Shown one piece after another: positions 22,878 through 34,753 of a stretch of 64,000 nucleotides of DNA. The position numbers and the translations under genes were made by a program. The notes under the pieces were generated by a model. It had not been told where the DNA came from. It worked only from the letters and a program-made list of their open reading frames with translations, and made no database searches. Each line of letters begins with the position of its first letter. Position 1 is the first letter of the stretch. The DNA is from Gnetum montanum (lineage: Eukaryota > Streptophyta > Gnetopsida > Gnetales > Gnetaceae). The stretch spans positions 208,800 to 272,799 of the forward strand of contig MNCI01016318.1 in the NCBI GenBank assembly GCA_015680685.1. The letters run 5' to 3'.

Positions 22878-22960
22878 TTATATATATATATTTAGTATAC
22901 ACAGTAGTAAGTAATAAACTTTAATATATATATATATATATGCTTAGAAGTATATATATA
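22878..22960. repeat. Interrupted (TA)n microsatellite
   Basis: Three runs of alternating T and A lie at 22878-22892, 22923-22941 and 22951-22960, in the untranslated stretch after T1 integrase. The rest of 22961-23295 is AT-rich and I see no feature in it. Confidence 0.9.
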
Positions 22961-23295
22961 GACTTCTATGATGTTTAACCATAACATATATATCATACAT
23001 ATATTTATCTCAAGTAATCATTACTTATCATGAGTGTAAATGGAAGTGATGGCTAGTTAACTACCTAGTGGTGAATTAATTTCAACAACCAAATAATGGA
23101 ATTTAAATTAGCCAATTGGATGATGATGGAAGTTAAATGAGATCTAGCTAAGTGGCAAAGTTGATTAGTAGAATTGGTACAAAATTCAAATTTATCTTAC
23201 ACTTTATAAAGAGATGATATTTGCTTAGAAATGCATCATTTCTCAATTCAAGTTTAGGTAAAAAGCAAGTAAGGTGTTTAAGTATAAGGTAGAAA

Positions 23296-23808
23296 ATGGA
23301 TCTTGGAGAGAGGGCAACAAGAAGATCTTTGATTTCATATGTTACAACATGTTTTCCAAAGTATGTATGGAGAGCTTATTGTAAGGAAACTACTCATGGA
23401 GCATCTAGTGAAAGCCCTTTCTTACTTTCACTTTTAGATGAGTTCATATTTCTCATTGGTGGACTTTTTGTACATTCCAATGTTGGGGGTAGTTTCCATG
23501 AATGCACTACCCAAGCTGAATATCAAGGAGAGTCTAGTAAAAATGATTCTTAGGGAGAGGCTTTTATGTATAAAGACACTAAAGCAACTAGTTGGGAAGA
23601 ACCTTAAAAATTAGATGTCAAAGAGTTGGATGCAAAGGAAACAAAGATAGTTGTTGAAAACAAAAGTGAAGATCAAGTTGAGGCTTCAACTAGGCAAGAA
23701 GAAGAAAGAAAAACATTCATTACAATTGAGATTATATATGAAAGGGTTCATGATGTGAGAATCCCGAAGAGAGTTACTTTAACTATTCTTTTCCCACCCA
23801 CAGAATAG
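23296..23808 (+). pseudogene. Extra ORF of T1 after integrase, unknown function
   Basis: A single frame of 170 codons runs from ATG 23296 to TAG 23806, broken only by TAG at 23551 and TAA at 23605. The N-terminal half has a short hydrophobic stretch (LSLLDEFIFLIGGLFV, 23429-23476) that could be one membrane segment. The C-terminal half is Glu/Lys-rich (DAKETKIVVENKSEDQVEAS). I do not recognise it. It lies between integrase and the purine tract, where some Ty3/gypsy elements keep an additional gene. Being more open than the rest of T1 favours a real gene. Confidence 0.45.
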
Positions 23809-23982
23809 CTTGTATAAAATTGTGCTTGTAGAGTTTCTTAAGTTTTACTAGAAATGAGGTTTTTATTTCATAAAACCTTAAGTTTGATGGAATTTTTCAT
23901 CAAAAAATATTTTTATCTTTGTAAAAAATGTTTAATAAAGTCTTATTTTGATAATCATTTAGTGGATAAATAAAAAGAATTT

Positions 23983-24000
23983 AAGGAGGGAGGAAAGAAA
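23983..24000 (+). promoter_or_regulatory. Polypurine tract of T1
   Basis: An unbroken purine run (AAGGAGGGAGGAAAGAAA) directly precedes TGTTATC, the start of the 3' LTR. It would prime plus-strand synthesis. Confidence 0.85.
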
Positions 24001-25132
24001 TGTTATCACATCTCCACCATGATTATGGGGTAGTGATGATTGTTAGAAGGGTTTTAAAATAATAAAGTTATGATACTTTGGTTTCATAAAATAAATATTT
24101 GAAGCTAGCACAATATGAACTACAAGGAAAAGGTATTAAGGATAATATTCCAAAGCAACATTAGAGGAGATTAAGAGATATACATGAGTGATGTGTTCAA
24201 AATAGGTATATTATATTTTAACTAGAAATTGATAAACATTAAGAAGAAGTTAATTTTTTTTAAAATATAATAATAATATAATAGTTGCAAAGCTTCAATG
24301 ATGGCATCTGTCAAAATGCTCAAAGTTGCTAAAAACAATGATCATGAGATGGCTTATGATATTGGTCTGAATTATCGGCATCAATGATCTTCAATGGCAT
24401 AGGCTTTCAAGATCAAACCATTATTTTTTTTCTAGAAGGTAATGTGGTAAATGCAATCCAAAACACATGACAAATAGACCAAAGGATTATCCTACTCAGC
24501 ATACCCTCACCAATTCCACCTGCAACAACGATTGCATTTGAACTAATGGAGTTACTAAACAAGAATCGTGGTGAGCATGAGCTAGGCATATGAGTATTTC
24601 TAGTAGTTCTGGAATTGCTATGGCATAATGTGGTAATCTATAGAAACCCTTACCTCTGCATGTTGAGCACATGGATGACCCATGACACATGGAAGAAGTA
24701 GAGGCAGCAATGTCAACAATCCTCACCCTAAGCAATGCTAGTGTAAACAACCATGGTAACTAGGAACATCACCATGAGACTCCATGACATAAAGATTTGG
24801 GAGTGGCTACCAAGAAAGAAGGTATACAAGACAAAGAGGTTACCATGTGGTGGTCATGAAACCCCACTCTACCAAGATCACATCCATAATTCTATTGGTG
24901 AACATAGGGTAGTATACATGGCTTTGGTTTTTGGTGAACTCATGGGATGCAATGCGTGATTGTAGGGTTGATGTCGTGCTCCAAAATTTTCTCAACCATA
25001 TTATGGTTCCAAGTGGTTTTTAAACACATAAGATATCGTAAAAAAAATTAAATTAAAACCCCTATTATAAGAAGAATATAATTTTGGAATAACATGATTG
25101 ATACTAAGGGGTATAATAATTTCATTCCATAT
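24001..25132 (+). repeat. 3' LTR of T1, first part
   Basis: It starts TGTTATCACATC after the purine tract and aligns with the window from base 1 onward. It is cut at 25132 by element A3; the last five bases CATAT are the target duplication. Confidence 0.88.
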
Positions 25133-25948
25133 TGATGAGTGGCGAGGTACCCCTACACTCAACCATATGAATACAAGCATCTCATGCACGATTCGATCAA
25201 ACTCCACAGACAGGCTAGTTGTGGTATCTAGATAGTTACTTGTTGATCACAGTTCGCTGTCTTCCCACCTGGCCTAGTATTTTCTTTGTCACGTATGGTT
25301 TATTCTAGAGTGAGGTGTATGATGTGTTCCTAAACTAATGCTACTCCTAGAGTGCGATGAGCATCCATTCCTTAATCATTCGTACACATCTTAGACCTCG
25401 TGCATGACTACCACTAGGATTACCAAGCGCATGGCCCAAGTATGCTACTAGGATACCAAGTAGTCACACGTAGATGCTCGTGATTAAGTCGTATTCATTT
25501 TTCATTTAATAATAATAAATAAAAAAAATAATTAAATAATTAAACTAAGTGAATTCTACAATGATGAAGTAATCTCGATCTTTATTTTTGGTCATGTGTG
25601 TGTGCAAGTACGTCACACTCGAATAAAGGATGCCATATAATTACAATCATCACACTGTAGGCATGCACTGGGAGAAAAGGTTGAGAGGAAAAGAATGACA
25701 AAAAGACTCTACTCTAACACTAAACTGACTTTTAAAACTAACTCTTCCCATGTGCCTACATGTGTATTTATAGGCCCACACAGGAACCATGATATCGTGT
25801 ACCCGATATTGCTTGTGAGGTCACGATATCGCGTACTCGATAACTAAGGTCTAATATCAAGGGTTCGATACTAGGACTTATCAGACCTAGTATCTTGTAC
25901 TTGATATCAGGGGTCCAATAATAGGACCTGATAGACCATGACTCATCA
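25133..25948 (-). repeat. 3' LTR of A3
   Basis: It is 816 bp long. On the plus strand it reads TGATGAGTGGCGAGGTACCC to ATGACTCATCA. The phased GATATC array lies at 25793-25935 and the TATA box (TATAAATAC in sense) near 25766-25774. It lacks about 95 bp present in the other LTR of the element. Confidence 0.92.
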
Positions 25949-25960
25949 TACCCCCACGAC
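25949..25960 (-). promoter_or_regulatory. Polypurine tract of A3
   Basis: In sense it reads GTCGTGGGGGTA, directly before TGATGAG of the 3' LTR. It is the best preserved tract of the family in this window. Confidence 0.85.
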
Positions 25961-26122
25961 TGAATAACAACTTGTCCTTGAGTCAAAGAAAGTGAGGAAT
26001 AAGTTTAATTGATTACACAATGGATAGGTATGGGATTATTGACTGACTAGGAATTTATTCATGCTACAGTGGAGAATTAAACAAAATTTGAACACAGACA
26101 CAAACGAAAAAACTTGTGGAAC

Positions 26123-26561
26123 TCATGGGATTCCCAGTAGTGGTGGCTCCTCCATGGGTGCCTTTCCTTTATTTTGTGCGCCAGGCTTCTAAGATTGATA
26201 CCATTGAAGAAGTGCCTGACATTTCTTCTCTTCTATCCATGGATTATGAGCTATCCATGCTAATGTTCTAATGTTTGATGGAGTTGGCACTTTCCATGGA
26301 CACGGCAGCTGCTGGAACACTTGATTGGCCTTGACATGCAATGCCGCAAATAGCCATCGTTCCTCTTGATAGGATTGGGCCCTGACCTCTCCTCCTTTTT
26401 CTTGGATAGATTATGCAGTAACAGGATTTCCATGATGGATGTTGAATGATTGTGCCTCCTACTCTGCATGTTCTGCATGAGGTCCTTAGGCCTTTGCCTT
26501 CCCTTGGTCGTTTAGTTGCACCTTGAGAAGGTCCTACTTGTTGTCCTCTTTTAGGAGCCAT
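26123..26561 (-). pseudogene. A3 ORF3 with a 2.3-kb internal deletion
   Basis: The start at 26561 (MAPKRGQQVGPSQGATKRPR) follows an acceptor AG, with a TACTAAC branch site at 26591-26585. The frame is open for 97 codons, yet the middle is missing. By comparison with A2, sequence corresponding to about 14716-17044 (the globular half and coiled coil) has been removed, so the basic CRTC-containing N-terminus is joined to the C-terminal tail. The ancestral stop follows MEEPPLLGIP at 26125-26123, in another frame. Confidence 0.75.
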
Positions 26562-27948
26562 CTATAATCACACAAAGATCAATTGTTAGTAAGGTTATTA
26601 AAAGAAGTTCAATGATTTCATACCTTACTCATTGCCTTTAATAAATGTTGAATTCTTTGCTTAGTGTGAATTTAGGGTTAGAAATTTTTTCAAGGAAGTT
26701 TCCCTAAAAGTTTAATGTCAAACCTAATTTGTTTAGGTGATACATAAAAGGATATGTAATCGTTTTGAGGAACGTTTAATAAAATGATGACAAAGGAAAG
26801 AATAGATTTGGCAATGAAGTACTCGAAGGGTATAAAATGATGTGGTGGTGTGCATGCAATAAGTAAAAATTACAAAAGTTACGCCAGTGGGTCCTCCCCA
26901 AAGCAAGTTCCTACCTATAATGCTCTTATGTAACCACACCTTAAAATTTCCATAAGCACTAGAAGGGTTAAATGTAATCCACACCAGTTCCACAAAACAC
27001 ACACATGTTAATTACCATCGTGATGAGGTATAAATTAAACGCTACACAAATCACAAATCCCATGTACATGAACAACGAGATGAAATGAATTGTAGAAGGG
27101 ATTCCAGAGAGTGGGACATGAGGTAACTAGCCTAAGGTAGAATGAATCCTGCATGTAGGGCATGATTAGTGTGTCATTAGCCTGTCACTCCAAAATCAGG
27201 ACCAAGTCCATGCCTCTGATTAGTGACATCGCATTGCTTTATCCAATGATGAACAACCATAAGAGCACCATGACAAGAAGGTGTACAATCACTTGGTGTT
27301 TCATTCAAGGAATGAGTGATTTTGCTTTGTGGCACTCATCGTGTGTTTTTTTTTGATGAAGTATTGCTTAATCCAGAGAAGCCACCTACCTTCAGGCGTG
27401 GGTGCATGTCTTTCTAGTGGGACCCCCTAAAATAGCATTATTTTTTTCTGGTTGAGTGCCTTTTGATTACTTTTACTCCCATTTTTCGTTAGATCTACAA
27501 GGATCTTAGGACAACCAAGCTGCATGATAACTCCTACAGATGTCACCAAAGAGAATCCACAAGTCCCTTTGATGTCACACCTTGGCCATTCCAGCTTAGT
27601 CCATCCTTCTTCACTTTGGGTATAATAAACACAAGGTTACTTTAAGTTTTAATGATTAGGAATATCATTGTACCTAGGGTAGAACCTCTCATTAATAGAA
27701 TGGGCAGATGGATGTTGTGGGCTCGCTGTCCAAATAATTAGTCACCCGACACTTGATAGCATAAAACAACACCTCAAGCAATGGTTCACACAAGTGTTTT
27801 ATTCCTAGATGAGATTACTTATAAAAAGGTAAAAAGATAAAAAGACAAAAAGGAAAAAAGATTAAACAATAAGTTGAAAAGTGAAAAACTGAAAACAAAA
27901 GTTTCAAAATTAAAGAAAATGAAAAATATTTATTAATCCTGCTTGTTA
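26562..27948 (-). other. A3 non-coding region with conserved blocks
   Basis: Block 3 lies at 26810-26970, block 2 at 27215-27295 and block 1 at 27390-27430. Compared with A2, a deletion removes the internal promoter-like region, the internal purine tract and the splice donor (A2 13760-14345), while the branch site and acceptor remain. I see no gene here. Confidence 0.7.
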
Positions 27949-29940
27949 TTAGAATGGGGGGTATCCCCCATAACTAAATGGTTGAGCATGGCTAGGATTA
28001 ATAAACGAAGAATTGGGATCCTTGCATGTTGGAAATATTGGGACTCGGTCATACTTACCCCATTGGGGTTCACACACTTGATTAGAGTTGACATAGTGGG
28101 GAAAATTATAAGATGTGGATAATTTATAAGGGGTTGACCCACCATGGTACTTGTGACCGTAAGATGGTATGCAAGGATTAACATGTCTCCCCATGTGGCT
28201 ATATTCATTGGGCACCATAGTTGTTGGATTATTGCTTGGTGGCCTAGATAAAGTAACATGAGGTGTTGTAGAGGAAGATGCAACATGGTGTTGGACTTGT
28301 GCTGAGTTGGAGGATGCAGTGGGCTCAAAATTATGTTGTCCCTTCTTACGATCATGCCAAAAGAAGGGGCATCTTCGATGTTGAGGAGAGTTCACATTGC
28401 TATTATCAGCAGAAGTACAAGTAATATTCATGGGTTGCTGTTGTGGTGCAAACCCTTGTGGAACACTTGGTGGTGATGTAGAAGGAGGTGAAGGATGAGA
28501 ATTTTGAAATTGAGGAGAAGTGTAAGGTACATGAGGTGGTGGTCCTGTTGGAGAGGATATGGGTTGATAGTATTGAGGAGAATAATAATAATATGGCAAG
28601 ATAGAAGATGTGAACCTAGTTGGGGAAACAAGAAGTTGAACTTGATAAGCACTTAGGTTTGGATGGTATGAAGGGTATAACCAATTTGGGGGTGGCCTCC
28701 CCCACGACTAGGATTATTGCCACTGTGATCGAACATAGTATCTTTGTATGAATCTTGGATATAACAGTCTTTCCCAATGCTCTTGTAAATGTGACAAGAT
28801 TGGACATTGGCCCTTGGGATGATCGTATAGGCAAATTTTGCATTGATACGTATGATTGGTAGTTGAGCTCTTATTTTTTTCAACCCTTATTTTCAATTGT
28901 CTAAGGGTATTTTGTCCTACTTCTTGGTTCATCATGACTCTACCTCCAATAATGTTGGCATATTCTCTACATTTTTTATGCATCCATTCCATCATCTTAT
29001 TGATCTTTGCCTCAATTTCATCCAATGATTATAGTGTTTGCAAAGATGGTTCCACCTCCTTGAGGTGAGTTGATTTCTCCTCTTCATTATCATGGACCCT
29101 TGTTGATTTAAGGTTTTGGACCTGTTGAGATTTTTCAACGTTCTCCCATCTAGCCATTTCTCCTTCTTCTTTTGCTACCCACTTAATAAGCTCTTGGTGT
29201 TGGTGGGTTCATAACTTGTATAGTTAACCTCGGGCATACATCCCTAGGGTTTCCCTTGTTTCATTATGGAGCCCATCTATGATGTGAAACATTAGCCTTT
29301 CCTCAGAGAACCCATGGCCTCGACAGTTGTTTAACAATGAATAATATCTTTCTAAGGCCATGTCCAATGGTTCATGTTGTGCTTTTTTCTACTCTTGGAT
29401 TTGTCTCCTCAACATTGGTACTCTTGCATATGTTTGATATTTTTCATTGAAGAGTTCTACCATTGTTGGCCAATGTCGGATTGAGTTTGGTTTTAAGGAC
29501 CTATACCATACTTTTGTGTGGCCAACGAGTGTCATAGGAAAGAGCTTAAGTTTTTTCCATCCATTATCAATGTTATTCCATGCACAGGCATTATAGAAGG
29601 CTCATAGATGTTGTTGCAGATCTAATTCATAGCCTCTTGAGAATTTGGGAAAGTTGTTTAAGTCAAGCCTGGGTAGACAGCTTTTCTTGCGATGCCTACA
29701 GGATATTCGAATAGCCTCTTGTATTTTCGTTAGGCTTATAGTGGCCAGTAGGGGTTCATCGTCACTAGGTATGTTATGCATTCATGACTTGGGATGATGT
29801 TGTCTTCATTTATGTTCATAGGAAACCCCTACGTTAGATTGAGTACTCCAAACTTCATCTTCATCATTATATAATTCATTGGTTCTTCAATGAATTACCT
29901 TACTGGTTATTGCATTATCGTAGTCTTGTGAGAGAGACAT
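27949..29940 (-). pseudogene. A3 gag, decayed
   Basis: The start ATGTCTCTCTCACAAG is at 29940. The capsid region (29680-29390) keeps the DLNNF pattern and matches A2. A zinc knuckle at 28850-28800 reads CKICLYDHPKGQC, spacing CX2CX3HX4C, one residue shorter than the usual CCHC box. The C-terminal tail is open for 216 codons (28599-27949), rich in Pro, Ser and Tyr, and ends SYGGYPPF then stop. It gives the clearest view of the gag C-terminus in this family. Confidence 0.82.
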
Positions 29941-29970
29941 GGTTGTAAATTTGTGTGTGATTTAATTACA

Positions 29971-29993
29971 ATTATTATTATTATTATTATTAT
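29971..29993. repeat. (ATT)n microsatellite
   Basis: About eight ATT units lie in the leader between primer site and gag of A3. Confidence 0.9.
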
Positions 29994-30066
29994 TCTGAAA
30001 GATATATTGTCAAGGCTTTGTTACAGCAATCTTGGATGATGTAACTAATCTAGATAACTAGCACCG

Positions 30067-30084
30067 TCCCTGGCAACGATGCCA
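30067..30084 (-). promoter_or_regulatory. Primer-binding site of A3 (tRNA-Asp type)
   Basis: In sense it reads TGGCATCGTTGCCAGGGA, matching the tRNA-Asp complement at 15 of 18 positions, one base from the LTR end. Confidence 0.88.
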
Positions 30085-30085
30085 A

Positions 30086-31007
30086 TGATGAGTGGCCAGG
30101 TACCCCTACACTCAACCAGGTACCCCTACACTCAACCATATGAATACGAGTGTCTCATGCATGATCCGGTTGAACTTTGCAGACGGGCTAGTTGTGGTAT
30201 CTAGATAGTTACTCGTTGATTGCAGTTTGTTGTCTTCCCACCTGGAATAGTATTTGCTTTATCACATATGATTTAGTCTAGGGTGAGGTGTATGATGTGT
30301 TCCTAAACTAATGCTGCTCCTAGAGACAATGGAAAATAATTTGTAATAGGAGATAGGGAGAGAGAGTTAAACTAATAAGAGATAGGGAGAGAGAGTCTAA
30401 GCTAGCCTAAGTGCAATGAGCATCTGTTCCTTAATCATCTATACACATCTCAGACCTCGTGCACGACTACCACTAGGATTACCAAGCGCATGGTCCAAGT
30501 ACCCTACTAGGATACCAAGTAGTCACACGTAGATGCTCGTGATTAAGTCGTACTCATTCCATATTTAATAATGATAAATAATAATAATAATTAAATAATT
30601 AAACTAAGTAAATGTTGCAATGATGAAGTAATCTCGATCTTTATTTCTAGTCATGTGTGTGTCCAAGTACGTCACACTCGAACAAAGGATGTCATACAAT
30701 TATAATCATCACACTGCGGGCATGCACTAGGAGAAAGGGTTGAGAGGAAAAGAATGACAAAAAGACTCTATTCTAACACTAAAATAACTTCTAAAATTGA
30801 CTCTTCCCATGTGCCTACATGTGAATTTATAGGCCCACATTGGAACCACGATATCATGTACCTGATATTGCTTGTGAGGTCGCAATATCGCGTACCTAAT
30901 AACAGGGGTCAGATATCAGGACTTATTAGACCTGGTATCTTGTACCTAATATCAAGGGTTCGATAATAGGGGTCTGATAACAAGACCTGATAGACCATGA
31001 CTCATCA
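30086..31007 (-). repeat. 5' LTR of A3
   Basis: It is 922 bp long. It differs from the 3' LTR by a small tandem duplication (CAGGTACCCCTACACTCAAC, 30097-30138) and an extra 95 bp at 30325-30420 that holds two copies of GAGATAGGGAGAGAGAGT. The phased array lies at 30848-30990. Confidence 0.9.
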
Positions 31008-31699
31008 CATATGATATTTTATCTAAAGGTTATAAGGAAGAGGTTTAATGGTCATTTGGCAAACATACCTCTATTATCTATAATAATGAAACTCTACATG
31101 AGAAGTTATAATCTCTTATTGAAGCTACAACTTGTTTTCCTTGATATTTGTAGAGTTATGATTACCAAGAGGACACTTGCCAACTATGACATATATTTTT
31201 AGAATTGTGCTCAAACATTTTTGCAAAATGTTATTTTTTACAAGTAACGTACTGTAAGGACTGTATAGGCTAAGGGGTTGAACAAAATAGGAATCTCCAA
31301 AAACTCATTGTATTTGACAAAGTTAGATGAACCTATTTTATCATAGCTTATTATAGTTTTATACATAACCCAATCATTTCAACATTTGCAACAGAAAACA
31401 GATACTCACCTCTAGTACGTTTCATAACTACCAAGTTTATTTGGATGTATCTAGGCCTTGGTGTTGTTAGAGACCAAAAAGCATCTAAATCTTGTTTGAA
31501 GAACACCTTTGATCTCGTGACCCTAAAAGGTCACAAGATTGTGAGGCCATCCCACATTGATGAATCGATCCTGAATGATCACCAACAAGAATTTAGTAAT
31601 GTTTTTAACCTTAAGGGTTCTAATTCAGAAATTTCTAAACTCTCTTACTTTGCCCAATCCATGTCTGGTTCTTATTGATTCTTTCCATGGAAGAGCTAA
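31008..31699 (+). repeat. 3' LTR of T1, second part
   Basis: It resumes at the second copy of CATAT (31008-31012) and aligns with 1118-1300, then, after a deletion of about 970 bp, with 2266-2640. The end of the LTR is uncertain, between about 31570 and 31699, where A4 begins. Confidence 0.75.
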
Positions 31700-32566
31700 T
31701 GATGAGTGATTGGGTATTCCAACACTCAATCATACAAGTCATGAGTATTCACATGAAACCTAATCTTAATCTATGGATGATTAATGTAAACTTACTAGTA
31801 GTTAATGTTATATTTGTGATCATTATCTTCTCATGTAGACTTAGCAAAGTTTGAGTTGTATGGCTTAACTCTCAATGAGACATGATATATTGATATTGTT
31901 TGGCTTTAAATGTATTAAGTGCCAACATAATAAAAATGAAGATAAAGTCTAAGTCTAAGTATGATAGAAATGTAAAGCTATTTTAGCCTATGGTGATAAT
32001 ATCTGTTCCTGGCTTGCCATACACATCCTAGCTTATGTAATTGTCACTGGGATTACCAAATGACTTCACTCCAAAGTGAATTAAGTGTAGTGTTGGGTTA
32101 CCAAATAATTATATGTTCTATGCAAAACAAGTTGCACTTATATCACCTTACCAAGGGATGTTAGAAAAGTAAAGTAGTTGAAAAATGTAAATGTCTTAAG
32201 GTAAGTAAATAAGGTGAAAAGTAAAATTAAACTAAGTAGAACAAAGCTAAGTGAGATGCTGCAATGGTGATAAACAATCTTGATCTTTATTTCTAGGCAT
32301 GAATTACATCTAGGAACAATTTACTTAGACAAAGATTTAGTTCAACCATTAATCACCACACTATGGACATTCACTTTAACTTTAAGTTACGAAAAAAAAA
32401 CTACAAGAATGTAGCCAAGTGTTGGTGAAATTTTTTCATTTCTATGCGATAGTGGGTTAGTATTTATAAGCATAACCATGGCCCCATACATTGTATCTAA
32501 GATGACATATGTAGGGTTATGCTATCATAGATATGATATTGTAGTCCACAACAGAAAGTTTTATCA
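31700..32566 (-). repeat. 3' LTR of A4
   Basis: It is 867 bp. Plus-strand ends are TGATGAGTGATTGGG and GTTTTATCA. In sense, a TATAAATAC box lies near 32470, downstream of a motif with ATATCATA and GTCATCTTAGAT. A decayed purine tract (GAGTTGTAGGCGTA in sense) lies at 32567-32580. Confidence 0.85.
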
Positions 32567-32792
32567 TACGCCTACAACTCACTAAAAACTTGTCCTTGAG
32601 TTAAAACAAAAGGAGGATGAAGTTTCTTACAAAATTATGGGGTCATATACTGACTTTGATAGGATGACTTATATACATAACTTACTCTACTATGAATGTT
32701 GCATTGTGGTTTGAGTCATATTTACAAAATTATCACGTAGTGCATGATTCATGCATATGATGAAATAAATCAAAATAAGATTGATGTAGCCT

Positions 32793-34679
32793 TTAGGTTC
32801 TAGGTAGTGGTGGCTCCTACATTGGCTTCTTTTCTTTGTTGTCGAGCCTCTTAAATTAGTACGTATTGATTTAAGCTCGAAGCGTTTCTTCTTTCTATCT
32901 TGAATCATGTACCATCGAGACAAATTCTACAATGTTGGCTAGCATTGGTAATTCCCATGGATATGGCAACTACGTAACCACTTTGTTGACTTTCATATAG
33001 TAAGCTGCAAACTACCTTTTCTCTTCTTCAAACACTCTGGCTATCTTTCTTAATTATTAGTAATTTATGATCCTTTTAGCTAGATTTGCTAATACATCTT
33101 TCTAATCTTGGTAGCTAACTTTGCCCACTTGGAGCTCAGATTTTGTAATGTGAAGATTTTTTTGTGCATCCTTTTTATTTGAAAACTCCACATATAATGC
33201 ATAAATTGCAATCACTTGTTACTCTAGTTCTATTTTGGCCTATTCTACTATCAACATGACTAGATTAGTATATGGAAGATTTGCTAACCCCATGCATTCT
33301 GTCAAGCCATCTATCTGCAAATCTTTGTTCTTAATCTTGGCTTGGTGCACATGGACAAGACTGTCTAGGATAGGTTACCAATTACGTCTCTGTGTTGTGA
33401 TGGAGCTGATGTTGGCTTTTGTCATATAGATTTCTTTCTCATTGATTTGGTTGCACATGACCACTTGATCCCTAAAGTGCTCCTTCAGTCTTTTATGTTT
33501 CTTGGCCTTGTTTTACCATGCATTAATATAAATAGCTAACTTCTATCATATTTCACAAACTTCTTTAATTGATAGAGTTTTGTTCTCTTGGGCCATTTTT
33601 CTCATGTTAAGATTGACTTTGGAAAACTGCTCTTGTAGCTGATGGATGCTTTCTTTTTTTTCTCAATGTTGGTCAACCTTATATTGTCTATAGTAATTTA
33701 CTTATTTTCTTCTTTTAAGGTAGTTAAGGCTTTAGCATGGGTGTAGGTTTGTGCTTCTACCATTGAAGTGTTCCATGTTGCCTGTTCTTTCTCCATCTCC
33801 ATTTGAGCATAGTTGGCAATTAGATAGTTCTTTTACTTGGTCCTAAATTGTTTTAGTTAGTTTGGTATAATATATTGTGTAGGATCTTGCCTTTCAGCTT
33901 TCAATGCAGCTAATTCTTGTTATAGCCTCTATAGTTTATTTTCTATGCACTCTACTCTAGTTTTTGCCATGACCAATTTACCCTTGGTTGAAATTAGTTC
34001 TGACTACACTGTAGTGATATCACTTGGGATATCAAAAAGATTCTACATGACTTACCCAATTTGTACCTAGGCTATGGCTTCAACATCTCTTGCTCTAGTC
34101 ATATCACCTGGTGGCACAATGGGAATGTTAAAAGAGTTCTTAATATGATCTATTATTACTTTTGCAACTTTGGTTGTGTTCTAATGTTGCATGATCACTA
34201 TTGTGGATTCTTCTCTTGTTTCTAACATAAAATTGAAGGATGAAGTTTTCCTAGATATTTGTTGGGCTTATTATTCATTCTCTCCTACTTGTAATAAGAT
34301 TTAACCACTTGCGATTCCTATTGATACTATCTGCCTACTAGAGGAGAAGCTTGGAGTTGTTCTCAAACTTTTGTAGGAGCAAACTCCATGAATGATCCAA
34401 AGTTGAGCTTTACTATGATAGTAGACATGAAGGATTTTTTTTTTGAATTTCTTGGAGACATTCATTTAACAACATGAGCTGCTATCCTTACTTTTGAGTA
34501 GGTAGTGCATCAACTTCAACTTGCACAAACTACCCCGTCACAATTGTTGGCTAATGAATACTATAGGACTTGACCTCTTGCTTAGCTTATGTAATTTGTT
34601 TTCCAACTTTTCCTCTTTTTCTAGGTCTCTTACCCCTTTGTAGTAAGGGTCCTTTAGTTGTGGGTCTTTTAGGATGCAT
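32793..34679 (-). pseudogene. A4 ORF3, decayed
   Basis: The start at 34679 (MHPKRPTTKGPLLQRGKRP) directly follows TTTTAG, a splice acceptor. The basic N-terminus resembles A2 and A3. Next come remains of the globular half and a long coiled-coil region rich in Glu, Lys and Gln with many TAG stops (for example MEMEKEQATWNTSMVEAQ near 33800). It ends EPPLPRT and TAA at 32795-32793, matching the other copies. The span is shorter than in A2, mainly through loss in the globular half. Confidence 0.7.
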
Positions 34680-34753
34680 CTAAAATTATAAAGGATTTAT
34701 TTAAGATCACCAGAGGATTTCAAATAAGTTTCTAATGATTCATACTCCAAGTT

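Larger units (their letters stand above)
25133..31007 (-). mobile_element. A3: Athila-like gag plus ORF3 element, no pol
   Basis: It lies between perfect 5-bp duplications CATAT (25128-25132 and 31008-31012). Sense is the minus strand: 5' LTR 31007-30086, primer site 30084-30067, gag 29940-27949, conserved non-coding region, shortened ORF3, polypurine tract, 3' LTR 25948-25133. As in A2 there is no trace of pol. It inserted into the T1 3' LTR and is one of the better preserved copies. Confidence 0.92.
1..31699 (+). mobile_element. T1: Tat-like Ty3/gypsy element, split by nested insertions
   Basis: The element is in three pieces: 1-4453, 18901-25132 and 31008-31699. Order on the plus strand is 5' LTR, gag, protease, RNase H-like domain, reverse transcriptase, RNase H, integrase, an extra ORF, a purine tract, and 3' LTR. 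The two LTRs align from base 1 and from base 24018 (for example the shared string aaggtattaaggataata). The protease reading frame is interrupted exactly at the 5-bp duplication ATAAG (4449-4453 and 18901-18905), which shows that the left and right parts belong together. All coding parts carry stops and frameshifts, so the element is dead. Assignment to the Tat side of Ty3/gypsy rests on the long LTRs, the reverse transcriptase motifs and the second RNase H. Confidence 0.85.

Noticed and set aside
22878-22960. TA runs considered as a promoter or origin
   Set aside because: They are a plain interrupted microsatellite.
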